The notes under the pieces: model-generated
The model's input: the letters and a program-made list of their open reading frames with translations, nothing else
What the model was told of the DNA's origin: nothing
The model's database searches: none
Program-made: the position numbers and the translations under genes
Shown here: positions 27,037 to 35,959 of the stretch, in pieces
Position numbering within the stretch: the stretch's first letter is position 1
Layout: every line of letters starts with the position of its first letter
Source of the DNA: DATLGB01 sp963724135
GTDB lineage: Bacteria > Actinomycetota > Thermoleophilia > Solirubrobacterales > Solirubrobacteraceae
Assembly: GCA_963724135.1 (NCBI GenBank)
Contig: CAVRTA010000006.1
Span: 62,001 to 126,000, forward strand
Length of the DNA stretch: 64,000 nt
Direction of reading: 5' to 3'

Positions 27037-27663
27037 TCAGAGCCCAAGCTCGCGCCTGTACTCCACGCGGTACTGCTTGCGCGCGTCGAGCACCTGGCCG
27101 ACGTACGCGCGCGTCTCGGGGAACGGGATCCCGGCAACGGTGAAGGCCTCCGTTGCGGCCATCCACTCGTCCACCTTGCCCTCCCCGGCGTTGTAGGCGG
27201 CCAGGGCGAGCACCTCGCTGCCGTCGTACTTGGTCAGCAGGTAGTGCAGGTACCAGGACCCGTAGGCGATGTTGATCTGCGGCGTGGCGAGGTCGCCCTG
27301 CTCGAACTCGGTGCCGCCCGAGAGCCCGGCGATGTAGTCCGCCGTGGCCGGCATCAGCTGCATCAGGCCCTTGGCCCCGGCGGGGGAGGTCTGGTCGCGG
27401 AAGCGCGACTCGACGTAGATCACGGCTGCGATCAGCGACGGGTCGAGGCCCTTGTCGGCCGCCTGCTGGCGGATCACGTCCTCGTGGCGCAGCGGGAGCG
27501 TCAGCTCCTTGACCGCCTTGTTGAAGAGCGGGTCGGCGGCGACCATCGCGAAGGCGCTGGCGGCGAGCACGCCCAGCAGCACCAGCAGCCGGCGGCGCCC
27601 GGACGCGCGCCGCTGCGCCGCCCGGGCGGTGGTGCGGGGACGGGTGGCGGCACGGGTGCTCAA
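27037..27663 (-). CDS. Membrane-anchored lytic transglycosylase (SLT domain)
   Basis: The 208-residue protein has an Arg-rich N-terminus, one membrane segment (RLLVLLGVLAASAFAMVAA) and an SLT catalytic domain: ESRF carries the catalytic Glu (AAVIYVESRFRDQTSPAGAKGLMQLMPATA), then NIAYGSWYLHYLL and ALAAYNAGEGKVDEW. It cleaves peptidoglycan glycan strands. TTG 27663 overlaps the coaE stop (TTGA); the longer upstream reading runs through coaE and is rejected. Confidence 0.88.
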   Translation of the reverse strand: MSTRAATRPRTTARAAQRRASGRRRLLVLLGVLAASAFAMVAADPLFNKAVKELTLPLRHEDVIRQQAADKGLDPSLIAAVIYVESRFRDQTSPAGAKGLMQLMPATADYIAGLSGGTEFEQGDLATPQINIAYGSWYLHYLLTKYDGSEVLALAAYNAGEGKVDEWMAATEAFTVAGIPFPETRAYVGQVLDARKQYRVEYRRELGL

Positions 27664-28253
27664 GCGGACAGTCTTTCCAGGACGGCGGACAGCTCCTCTT
27701 CCAACTCGGCGACGCTGCCATCGTTGCGGACGACGTACGTCGCGCGGTCCGCCTTCTCCTGCTGGGAAAGCTGACGCCTGGTGCGCTCGTCCACCGCCTC
27801 GTGGCCGCGCGACCCTGCACGTTGCGCTCGAATCTCCTCGTCGGCGATCACGGCGATCGTCGCGTCGTAGCCGTCGTCGAGTCCGGACTCGAACAACAGC
27901 GGCACCTCGACCACGAGAGCGCGCGCGCCGTGCTCGGAGCGCTCGGCGGCCCACTCCATCACCCGTTGGCCCACGCGCGGCCACAGCAGCGCCTCGAGCC
28001 ACTTGCGCTCGTCGTCGGAGGCGAACGCCTTCCTGGCCACCGCCGGCCGGCTGACCGCACCGTCGACGACCACCTCGTCGCCCCAGCGCTCGCGCACGAG
28101 GGCGAGGACCTCAGGATCCTCGTAGAGGGAATGGACGACGGCGTCAGTCGACAGCGTGGCCGCGCCCAGACGCTCCAGCGCCGCGAGCGCCTCGGACTTG
28201 CCCGCGCCGATGCCTCCCGTGAGGCCGACGAGTGGCGGCCTATTCGTCGTCAG
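27660..28253 (-). CDS. coaE: Dephospho-CoA kinase, apparent CTG start
   Basis: CoaE phosphorylates dephospho-CoA in the last step of CoA synthesis. The P-loop GLTGGIGAGKSEALAALE lies upstream of the first standard start in frame (GTG 28097), so that start cannot be right. Extending gives LTTNRPPLVGLTGG from CTG 28253, the only start-like codon near the expected N-terminus; it gives 197 residues, normal for CoaE. STDAVVH, VVEVPLLFESG and the lid follow. It overlaps the rpsA stop by 14 bp. Confidence 0.88.
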   Translation of the reverse strand: MTTNRPPLVGLTGGIGAGKSEALAALERLGAATLSTDAVVHSLYEDPEVLALVRERWGDEVVVDGAVSRPAVARKAFASDDERKWLEALLWPRVGQRVMEWAAERSEHGARALVVEVPLLFESGLDDGYDATIAVIADEEIRAQRAGSRGHEAVDERTRRQLSQQEKADRATYVVRNDGSVAELEEELSAVLERLSA

Positions 28254-29673
28254 GCTTCGCCTCGGCCTCGGGCTCGGCGGGCTCCTGCGCCTCAGCCTCA
28301 GGCTCGGACTCCGCTTCGGCCTCGGGCTCGGGCTCCGCTTCGGGCTCGGCCTCGGCTTCGGGCTCGGGCTCGGGCTCGGGCTCGGCCTCGGGCTCGGTCT
28401 CGGCCTCGGCCTCGGGCGGAGCCTCCTCGGCGTCCTCCTGTGCGGGCGCGCCCCCCTCGGAGAACACGTCCTCGGACAGCTCGAGCTCGGGCATGTCGTC
28501 GAGGTCGCCGGCGTCGCCCTCGATCGAGAGCAGCGGCAGCTCCTGGCCCTCGACGCGCTTGACCGACAGCGACAGGCGCCGGCGCTCGGAGTCGATCTCG
28601 AGGATCTTGACCTTGACCTCCTGGCCCGGCGCGACCACCTCGCGCGGGTTCTCGACGTGGTGCGGTGCGAGCTCGGAGATGTGGACGAGGCCCTCGACGC
28701 CCTCGAGGATCTCGACGAACGCGCCGAAGGCGACCACCTTGGTGACCGCCCCTTCGAGCTCGTCGCCGATCGAGTAGGTGTCGATGACCCGCTGCCACGG
28801 GTCCTCCTGGGTCTGCTTGAGACCGAGTGAGATGCGCTGGCGGTCGCGATCGATGTCGAGCACCTTGACCTGCACGGTGTCGCCGATGTTGAGGATCTCG
28901 CTCGGGTGGTTGACGTGCGACCAGGAGAGCTCGGAGATGTGGATCAGGCCGTCGATGCCGTCGAGGTCGACGAACGCGCCGAAGTCGACGATGTTGGAGA
29001 TCTGGCCCTCGATGATCAGCCCCGGCTGCAGGCGGTCGAGGATCTGCTGGCGCTGCTCCTTGCGCTCCTCTTCGAGCACCGCGCGGCGGCTGAGCACGAC
29101 GTTGTTGCGCGAGCGGTTGAGCTCGATGACCTTGCACTCGATGGGCTGGTGCAGGTACTGGTCGAGCTCGGGCACGCGGCGGATGTCGACCAGGGAGGCC
29201 GGCAGGAAGCCGCGCACCCCGAGGTCGATGATGAGCCCGCCCTTGACGACCTCGATGACCTGGCCCTCGACCGGCGTGCCGGTGTCGGCGGCCTGCTCGA
29301 TGCGGCGCCAGGCGCGCTCGAAGCGGGCACGCTTCTTGGACAGGATCAGGCGGCCGTCCTGGTCCTCCTTGGTGAGAACCAGCGCGTCGACCTCCTCGCC
29401 GAGCTCGACCTCGTCAGCCGGATTGACCGACTTGCGGATCGAGAGCTCGTGCGACGGGATGACTCCCTCGCTCTTGTAGCCGATGTCCACCAGGACCTCG
29501 TCCTTGTCGATCCGGACGACCTGTCCGGTGACCACGTCGCCCTCCTCGAAGGGGGTGATCGTGGCGTCGTAGTTGGGGACGATGCGGCCGTCGATCTCGA
29601 GCAGAAGCCCGTCAGACCCGTCGACGACCGTGGCAGAAGTTTCAGTTTCGCGTTCGATAGTGGCGTTTTCCAT
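28240..29673 (-). CDS. rpsA: 30S ribosomal protein S1
   Basis: The 477-residue protein has four S1 RNA-binding repeats (about 40-110, 125-190, 210-280, 295-365; for example ISNIVDFGAFVDLDGIDGLIHISELSW). A long acidic tail of Glu-Pro-Glu-Ala repeats fills the last 70 or so residues, encoded by a GAGCCCGAGGCC-type hexamer repeat at about 28243-28430. S1 helps mRNA bind the 30S subunit; the acidic tail is lineage-specific. ATG 29673 is 21 bp from the divergent FAD gene. Confidence 0.96.
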   Translation of the reverse strand: MENATIERETETSATVVDGSDGLLLEIDGRIVPNYDATITPFEEGDVVTGQVVRIDKDEVLVDIGYKSEGVIPSHELSIRKSVNPADEVELGEEVDALVLTKEDQDGRLILSKKRARFERAWRRIEQAADTGTPVEGQVIEVVKGGLIIDLGVRGFLPASLVDIRRVPELDQYLHQPIECKVIELNRSRNNVVLSRRAVLEEERKEQRQQILDRLQPGLIIEGQISNIVDFGAFVDLDGIDGLIHISELSWSHVNHPSEILNIGDTVQVKVLDIDRDRQRISLGLKQTQEDPWQRVIDTYSIGDELEGAVTKVVAFGAFVEILEGVEGLVHISELAPHHVENPREVVAPGQEVKVKILEIDSERRRLSLSVKRVEGQELPLLSIEGDAGDLDDMPELELSEDVFSEGGAPAQEDAEEAPPEAEAETEPEAEPEPEPEPEAEAEPEAEPEPEAEAESEPEAEAQEPAEPEAEAKPDDE

Positions 29674-29679
29674 GCGGCT

Positions 29680-29688
29680 TAGAGTGTA
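29680..29688. promoter_or_regulatory. Overlapping divergent -10 boxes, rpsA / FAD gene
   Basis: TAGAGT (29680-29685, plus) lies nine bases before the FAD-gene ATG. TACACT (29683-29688 read on minus) lies nine bases before the rpsA ATG. The two hexamers overlap by three bases within a 21-bp gap. Confidence 0.45.
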
Positions 29689-29694
29689 GGGAGC

Positions 29695-30831
29695 ATGCCC
29701 GTGCGAGCCACCAAGCGCGGGGCGGACCGCACGCCGCTGTCTGGAGAGTGGGACGTCCTGATCTGCGGGGCCTCGTTCGCGGGCCTGGCGGTCGCGCGCG
29801 CGCTGAGCGGGTCGGGCGCGCGGGTGCTCGTGGTCGACCGGTACGAGATCGGCGAGCGGCAGACGAGCGCGTGCGCGGCGCCGCGCGAGCTGCTCGAGAA
29901 GCTGGGCCTGGGCGAGTCGATCCGGCAGTCGTTCGGGTCGCTCGTGGTGCACACACCCCGTGTCCATGGCCGCTGGGCGCTGCCGTTCGAGTTCTCGACG
30001 TTCGACTACAGGCACCTCTGTCAGCTGCTCTGGGAACAGTGCGATGCGCAGTTCGAGACCGCCAAGGTCGATCGGCGCCTCGGTGACACGGTGTTCACCG
30101 ACAGAGGGGAGATCCGGGCCGGTCTGGTGGTCGACGCGCTCGGTTGGCGCCGGGTGCTGTCCGCCTCGCCGGAGCCGGTCCAGCCGCCGGACGCGACTCT
30201 TTCCCGCGGCCTCGAGGTGCATCCCCTCGGTGCCGGCGCCGATCTCGAGCTGTGGCTGGACGAGAAGTACGTCTCCCCCGGCTACTCGTGGTCGTTCCCC
30301 GCGCGCGACGAGGTGCGGATCGGAGTCGGCTCGTTCGACCCGCGCGTGACGGTCAAGCAGCCGACACTCGAACTGGTGCGCGACGTCGGCCAGTCGCCCG
30401 ACGGCTACCAGGGCAACTGGATCCCGCACCGTCTGCGCGAGGCGGTCGAGGACGGCGTGTTCTTCGTGGGCGACTCCGCCGGCCACTGCCTGCCGACGAC
30501 GGCCGAGGGCATCCGCCCCGCCCTGATCATGGGCACCCTGCTCGGGGCCGAGCTGCGAACGGTCGTCGCGGGACTCCAGACCAAGGACGCGGCACTGGCG
30601 AACTACCACGACCTCAACGAGACGCTGCGATTCGACTTCGAGTGCCTGTACCGCGTCCAGCAGTCGATCCGGCATCTGCACGGTCCCGTGCTCGACACGC
30701 TGACGCGCTTCTTCACCCGCCGCAAGGTCTCGCTCTGGGCGTTCGGCAAGTACCTGAACATCAGCCACCCGGACCTGCTCGATCCGGCCCGCCCCATCTT
30801 CTCCGACCAGCGCCCCGCTGTCGCCGCCTGA
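29695..30831 (+). CDS. FAD-dependent oxidoreductase, geranylgeranyl-reductase-like
   Basis: The 378-residue flavoprotein has a dinucleotide-binding start (WDVLICGASFAGLAVARALSGSGARVLVVDRYEIGE) and the second FAD motif (GVFFVGDSAGHCLPTTAEGIRPALIMG) of the geranylgeranyl-reductase/PHBH superfamily. AGGGAG lies before ATG 29695. It may reduce isoprenoid chains or hydroxylate an aromatic; the substrate is not evident. Confidence 0.82.
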   Translation: MPVRATKRGADRTPLSGEWDVLICGASFAGLAVARALSGSGARVLVVDRYEIGERQTSACAAPRELLEKLGLGESIRQSFGSLVVHTPRVHGRWALPFEFSTFDYRHLCQLLWEQCDAQFETAKVDRRLGDTVFTDRGEIRAGLVVDALGWRRVLSASPEPVQPPDATLSRGLEVHPLGAGADLELWLDEKYVSPGYSWSFPARDEVRIGVGSFDPRVTVKQPTLELVRDVGQSPDGYQGNWIPHRLREAVEDGVFFVGDSAGHCLPTTAEGIRPALIMGTLLGAELRTVVAGLQTKDAALANYHDLNETLRFDFECLYRVQQSIRHLHGPVLDTLTRFFTRRKVSLWAFGKYLNISHPDLLDPARPIFSDQRPAVAA

Positions 30832-30834
30832 GGC

Positions 30835-30956
30835 GCCTGTCCATTTCTACGTCCAAGCGTCCCCGCGATCGCGTGGACGTAGAACGGGGTGACCTAGTGA
30901 CCGGTTTCTACGGCCACGTGCTGCTTCAACCCACGTGGACGTAGCAATGGACAGGC
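30835..30956. repeat. Nested inverted-repeat element between convergent genes
   Basis: Outer arms 30835-30855 and 30936-30956 pair at 20 of 21 positions. Inside, CTACGTCCA (30847-30855) can instead pair with TGGACGTAG at 30874-30882, and CTACGGCCACGTG (30908-30920) with the arm ending at 30944 (12 of 13). Four related CTACG-type units thus allow either two hairpins or one long stem. It fills the gap between the FAD gene and the convergent DMT gene and probably terminates both. Confidence 0.65.
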
Positions 30957-30957
30957 C

Positions 30958-31404
30958 CTACTCGCGGACGATGAGGAACGTGCCGGCGGCGAGCAGGAGC
31001 ACGCCGAAGAGCTTCAGCGCCGTGATCGGCGACTTCTCGACTCCGAGCCAGCCGTACTGGTCGACCACCATCCCCAGGGTGAGCTGTCCGGCCACCGTCG
31101 CCGCGACGACCCCGCCCGCCCCGAGTGAGCGGACCGTGACCAGCACCGTGGTCACGTAGGCGGCGCCGAGCAGGCCGCCGGTGAGGTAGTACCAGGCCGG
31201 GACCTTGCCGAGGTCGGTGACCGTCCCGAGCCCCCCGCGCGCCAGCGCGGCGATCAGGCACAGGGCGATCGTCCCGATCGCGAAGGAGACGAAGGCGGCC
31301 TGGAAGGACCCGACGGTGCGCCCGAGCGTCGAGTTGATCGGCGCCTGGAGCGCGATCAGCCCGCCAACGAACGCCGTCAGCACGACGGCGAGGCCCCTAT
31401 CCAC
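30958..31404 (-). CDS. Small DMT-superfamily membrane protein (YdcZ/DUF606-like)
   Basis: The 148-residue protein has about five hydrophobic helices (AVVLTAFVGGLIALQAPINSTLGR; FVSFAIGTIALCLIAALA; YYLTGGLLGAAYVTTVLVTV; LFGVLLLAAGTFLIV). APINSTLGR and the half-size length match the YdcZ group of drug/metabolite transporters. GTG 31404 shares one base with the polA stop (TAGTG). Confidence 0.8.
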   Translation of the reverse strand: MDRGLAVVLTAFVGGLIALQAPINSTLGRTVGSFQAAFVSFAIGTIALCLIAALARGGLGTVTDLGKVPAWYYLTGGLLGAAYVTTVLVTVRSLGAGGVVAATVAGQLTLGMVVDQYGWLGVEKSPITALKLFGVLLLAAGTFLIVRE

Positions 31405-33989
31405 TACTTGGCCTCCAGCCAGTTCGGGCCGATGCCGGCGTCGACCGCGAGCGGCGGGTCGAGGTCGGCGGCGGCCACCATCTCGCGGCAGGCGAGCTCC
31501 CGGGCCGCCTCCATCTCGGCCACGGGTCCCTCGAAGAGAAGCTCGTCGTGGATCTGCAGGATCAGCCGGGTCTGCATCCCCTCCAACGCGTAATGGCAGC
31601 GGACCATTGCCAGCTTGATGATGTCGGCGGCGGTGCCCTGGATGATCGTGTTGACGGCGAGGCGCTCGCCGAGCTTGCGCACGCCCCAGTTGCGGGCACG
31701 GATCTCCGGGATCTGCCGCCGCCGGCCGAACAGCGTCGACACGTACCCGTGCGTCGCCGCCTGCTCCACCGCGTCCTGCATGAACTGCGCCACCGCCGGA
31801 AAGCGCTCGAGGTAGCGGTCGATGAACTCCTGCGCCTCCTCCTGCCCGATGCCGAGCCGGTCGGAGAGGCCGAAGGCCGACAGGCCGTACACGATCCCGT
31901 AGTTGACCATCTTCGCCTTCGAGCGCATGCCGACGTCGAGCTGATCCGCAGGCAGGTCGAACACCCGCGACGCGGTCTCCGTGTGGACGTCCTCGCCGCG
32001 CTTGAAGATCTCGCGCAGCACCTCCTCGCCGGCGATGTGGGCGAGGATGCGCAGCTCGACCTGCCCGTAGTCGACCGACAGCAGCGCGTTGCCGGGCTCG
32101 GCGACGAAGCAGCGGCGGATCTCGCGGCCGGTCTCGGTGCGGATCGGGATGTTCTGCAGGTTGGGACTGATCGAGGACAGTCGCCCGGTCGCCGCCGTCA
32201 CCTGCGAGAACGTCGTGTGCAGCCGGCCGTCCTCGGGCGAGATGTGCGCCTTGAGCGTCTCGAAGTAGGTCTGGGCGAGCTTCGACAGCTCGCGGAACTG
32301 CTCGATCCTGGGGATGATCTCGTGCTCGTCGCGGATCGCCTGGAGCACCCGCGCGTCGGTGGAGAAGCCGGTCTTGCCGCGCCGCTTGCGCGACAGACCG
32401 AGCTTCTCGAACAGGATCTGGCCGAGCTGCTGCGGCGAGCCGATGACGAACTCCTCGCCGGCCAGGTCCCAGATCTGGCGCTCGAGCACCACGCACTGCT
32501 CGGTGATGCGGTGGCCGACGGCGTCGAGTGCCTCCACGTCGAGTTTGATCCCCTCCTCCTCGATGTGCCGGAGCACGCGCACGAGCGGCAGCTCGACCTC
32601 GTTGAGCAGGTCCATCAGCCCGCGCTCGGCGAGCTGCTCGCGCTGCACCGACGCGAGCCGGTGGACGAGCGCCGCCTCGGCGGCGATGTCGTCGTCGGCC
32701 ACGACCGCCATCCCCCGCTCCTCGGCGAGCTCGTGCAGCGGGTAGCCGCGGCGCGCCGGATCGAGCAGATAGGCGCCGATCTCGGTGTCGAAGACGAGGT
32801 TCTCCGGGACCGCGAGCAACGCCTTGGCGTCGTGCGCGATCACCGGCCGGGCGCCGGCCGCCGTGACGAGGTCGCGCGGGTCGGGAAGCTCCCCCGCGAA
32901 CGCCGCCCCCTCGCCGCCCCAGGCACCGAAGCGCCAGGCCTCGGAGGTGGCGAGCAGCTCGCCCTCGGGGGTCACCGGCGCCTCCGCCGCCAGGGCGAGC
33001 TCCGCGCCGGGCAGCCCCGCGACCTCCGACGCCGACCCGCGGTTGACCGGAAGCGCCAGCGCCGTCTGCGCCTCGGGCCGCGGCACCTCCTCCTCGGTCC
33101 CGAGCTCCTCGAGCGCCTCCTCGAGGCGGCGCAGCGGGTCGCGCAGCTCGAAGTCGCGGAAGATCTCCCGCAGGCGCGAGCGGTCGGGCACCCGTACGAG
33201 CTCATCGCGCAGGTCGATCTCGACGGGGATGTCGCGCTTGACGGTCGCCAGCACCTTCGAGACGCGGGCGTCGTCGGCGTGGTTGATCAGGTTCTCCTTG
33301 CGCTTGGCGCCGGAGATCTCGTCGACCGAGCTCAGGATCGTCTCGAGGTCGCCGAACTGCTGCAGCAGCTGGGACGCCGTCTTCTCCCCGATGCCCGGGA
33401 CGCCCGGGATGTTGTCGGAGGTGTCGCCCTTGAGCCCGTAGAAGTCGGGGATCAGCTCGGGGCCGATGCCGTAGCGGTCGATCACCGCCTGCGCGTCGTA
33501 GACCTTGGTCTCGGTGATCCCGCGCGCGGTCGCCATCACCTTCACGCCCTCGCCGACGAGCTGGAAGGCGTCGCGATCGCCCGTCACGATCATGACCGGG
33601 ATCCCCTCGGCGCGCGCCTTCTCGGCCAGCGAGGCGATCACGTCGTCGGCCTCGTAGCCGTCGACCTTGAGGTTCGTGTAGCCGAACGCCTCCACCAGCG
33701 GCGCCAGCGAGGGCCACTGCTCGCGCAGCAGGTCCGGCTGCGTCCGCCGCTGCGCCTTGTACTCGGCGTAGACCTCCTTGCGACCGCTCGACCCCGCGTC
33801 CCAGACGACGACCGTGGGCGCGACCCCGTGGTCAGTGATCAGCTTGACCAGCATCGACGCGAACCCGAAGATCGCGTTCGTCGGCCGCCCGTCGGAGGTC
33901 GCGATCGATTCGGGCAGCGCGAAGAAGGCGCGGTAGGCGAGCGAGTTGCCGTCGATCAGATACAGCTGCGGCGACCCGTTCCCCGTCAC
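31404..33989 (-). CDS. polA: DNA polymerase I
   Basis: The 861-residue enzyme has an N-terminal 5'-3' exonuclease (LYLIDGNSLAYRAFFALP; GLKGDTSDNIPGVPGIGEKTA), a middle exonuclease-like domain without the usual DEDD residues in view, and a C-terminal polymerase: motif A VDYGQVELRILAH, O-helix KAMVNYGIVYGLSAFGL, motif C QIHDELLFE. It processes Okazaki fragments and fills repair gaps. The start is GTG 33989. Confidence 0.97.
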   Translation of the reverse strand: MTGNGSPQLYLIDGNSLAYRAFFALPESIATSDGRPTNAIFGFASMLVKLITDHGVAPTVVVWDAGSSGRKEVYAEYKAQRRTQPDLLREQWPSLAPLVEAFGYTNLKVDGYEADDVIASLAEKARAEGIPVMIVTGDRDAFQLVGEGVKVMATARGITETKVYDAQAVIDRYGIGPELIPDFYGLKGDTSDNIPGVPGIGEKTASQLLQQFGDLETILSSVDEISGAKRKENLINHADDARVSKVLATVKRDIPVEIDLRDELVRVPDRSRLREIFRDFELRDPLRRLEEALEELGTEEEVPRPEAQTALALPVNRGSASEVAGLPGAELALAAEAPVTPEGELLATSEAWRFGAWGGEGAAFAGELPDPRDLVTAAGARPVIAHDAKALLAVPENLVFDTEIGAYLLDPARRGYPLHELAEERGMAVVADDDIAAEAALVHRLASVQREQLAERGLMDLLNEVELPLVRVLRHIEEEGIKLDVEALDAVGHRITEQCVVLERQIWDLAGEEFVIGSPQQLGQILFEKLGLSRKRRGKTGFSTDARVLQAIRDEHEIIPRIEQFRELSKLAQTYFETLKAHISPEDGRLHTTFSQVTAATGRLSSISPNLQNIPIRTETGREIRRCFVAEPGNALLSVDYGQVELRILAHIAGEEVLREIFKRGEDVHTETASRVFDLPADQLDVGMRSKAKMVNYGIVYGLSAFGLSDRLGIGQEEAQEFIDRYLERFPAVAQFMQDAVEQAATHGYVSTLFGRRRQIPEIRARNWGVRKLGERLAVNTIIQGTAADIIKLAMVRCHYALEGMQTRLILQIHDELLFEGPVAEMEAARELACREMVAAADLDPPLAVDAGIGPNWLEAK

Positions 33990-33996
33990 CCCCCGA

Positions 33997-34006
33997 ACAC
34001 TACGAT
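33997..34006. promoter_or_regulatory. Bidirectional promoter core polA / malic enzyme
   Basis: In the 24-bp gap, TAGTGT (minus, 33997-34002) is 7 bases from the polA GTG and TACGAT (plus, 34001-34006) is 7 bases from the malic-enzyme GTG. Both hexamers share the TA at 34001-34002. With this spacing transcription would start at or next to each start codon. Confidence 0.55.
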
Positions 34007-34013
34007 CCCGCCC

Positions 34014-35510
<1,497 letters not shown>

Positions 35511-35541
35511 GAGGTCGCCGGAGGCGGGCCCCCTGGCGGTC

Positions 35542-35796
35542 TCAGTAGCGAACCGAGATAACGCCCATCGCCGCGCGCAGCGAGTTCGCCGACCCGCTCG
35601 ACATCCTCGCGACGACGCGCGTCCCGCGCACCTTGACCACCCGGCCGCCCGCCGAGCGGACCGTGCCGACGCGCTGCGACTGCGACGTCGCGGCCGAGAA
35701 CTTCACCACGGCGCGGACCGTCGACCCCGCCTCAGCGGCCGGCGCCAACAGCGCAACCGCGAACACGATCAGAACAACCGCCTTGAACTTGGACAC
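35542..35796 (-). CDS. Secreted stand-alone I9-like propeptide/inhibitor paralogue
   Basis: The 84 residues comprise a signal peptide (VVLIVFAVALLAPAAEA) and one small domain. Its end, SANSLRAAMGVISVRY, nearly repeats the prodomain of the subtilase 160 bp upstream (SANRLRAAMGVVSVSF), and both read VxVxF...VRxAGG before it. GTG 35796 is chosen over ATG 35817 because AGGGG lies ahead, as for the subtilase. I9 propeptides fold and inhibit their own protease; a free copy may do so in trans. Confidence 0.72.
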   Translation of the reverse strand: MSKFKAVVLIVFAVALLAPAAEAGSTVRAVVKFSAATSQSQRVGTVRSAGGRVVKVRGTRVVARMSSGSANSLRAAMGVISVRY

Positions 35797-35819
35797 TCGG
35801 CACCCCTGCCTGGTCATGT

Positions 35820-35898
35820 CACAAAAGGGCCCGTCCCTTTTGTGCAGCCTTCACGAAAGGGACGGACCCTTTTGTGAAGCGGGGCGTCCGTGCCCCGC
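35820..35898. repeat. Three adjacent palindromic hairpins (REP-like)
   Basis: CACAAAAGGG/CCCTTTTGTG (35820-35844), a second hairpin with arms 35849-35861 and 35867-35879 (12 of 13 pairs), and GCGGGGC/GCCCCGC (35879-35898) stand between the subtilase and the I9 gene. The AAAAGGG...CCCTTTT core recurs at 58124-58163. They could terminate the subtilase message or be mobile REP-type sequences. Confidence 0.65.
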
Positions 35899-35959
35899 CG
35901 AGACCGTTATCGGTACGGCTGCGTTCAGCCGTGAGGGCGGCCGGGGCCCGTCTGGACGT

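Noticed and set aside
31548..34013. Plus-strand open frame continuous with the malic enzyme
   Set aside because: It is antisense to polA. The real malic-enzyme N-terminus starts at GTG 34014 with an ACT-like domain and its own -10 box.
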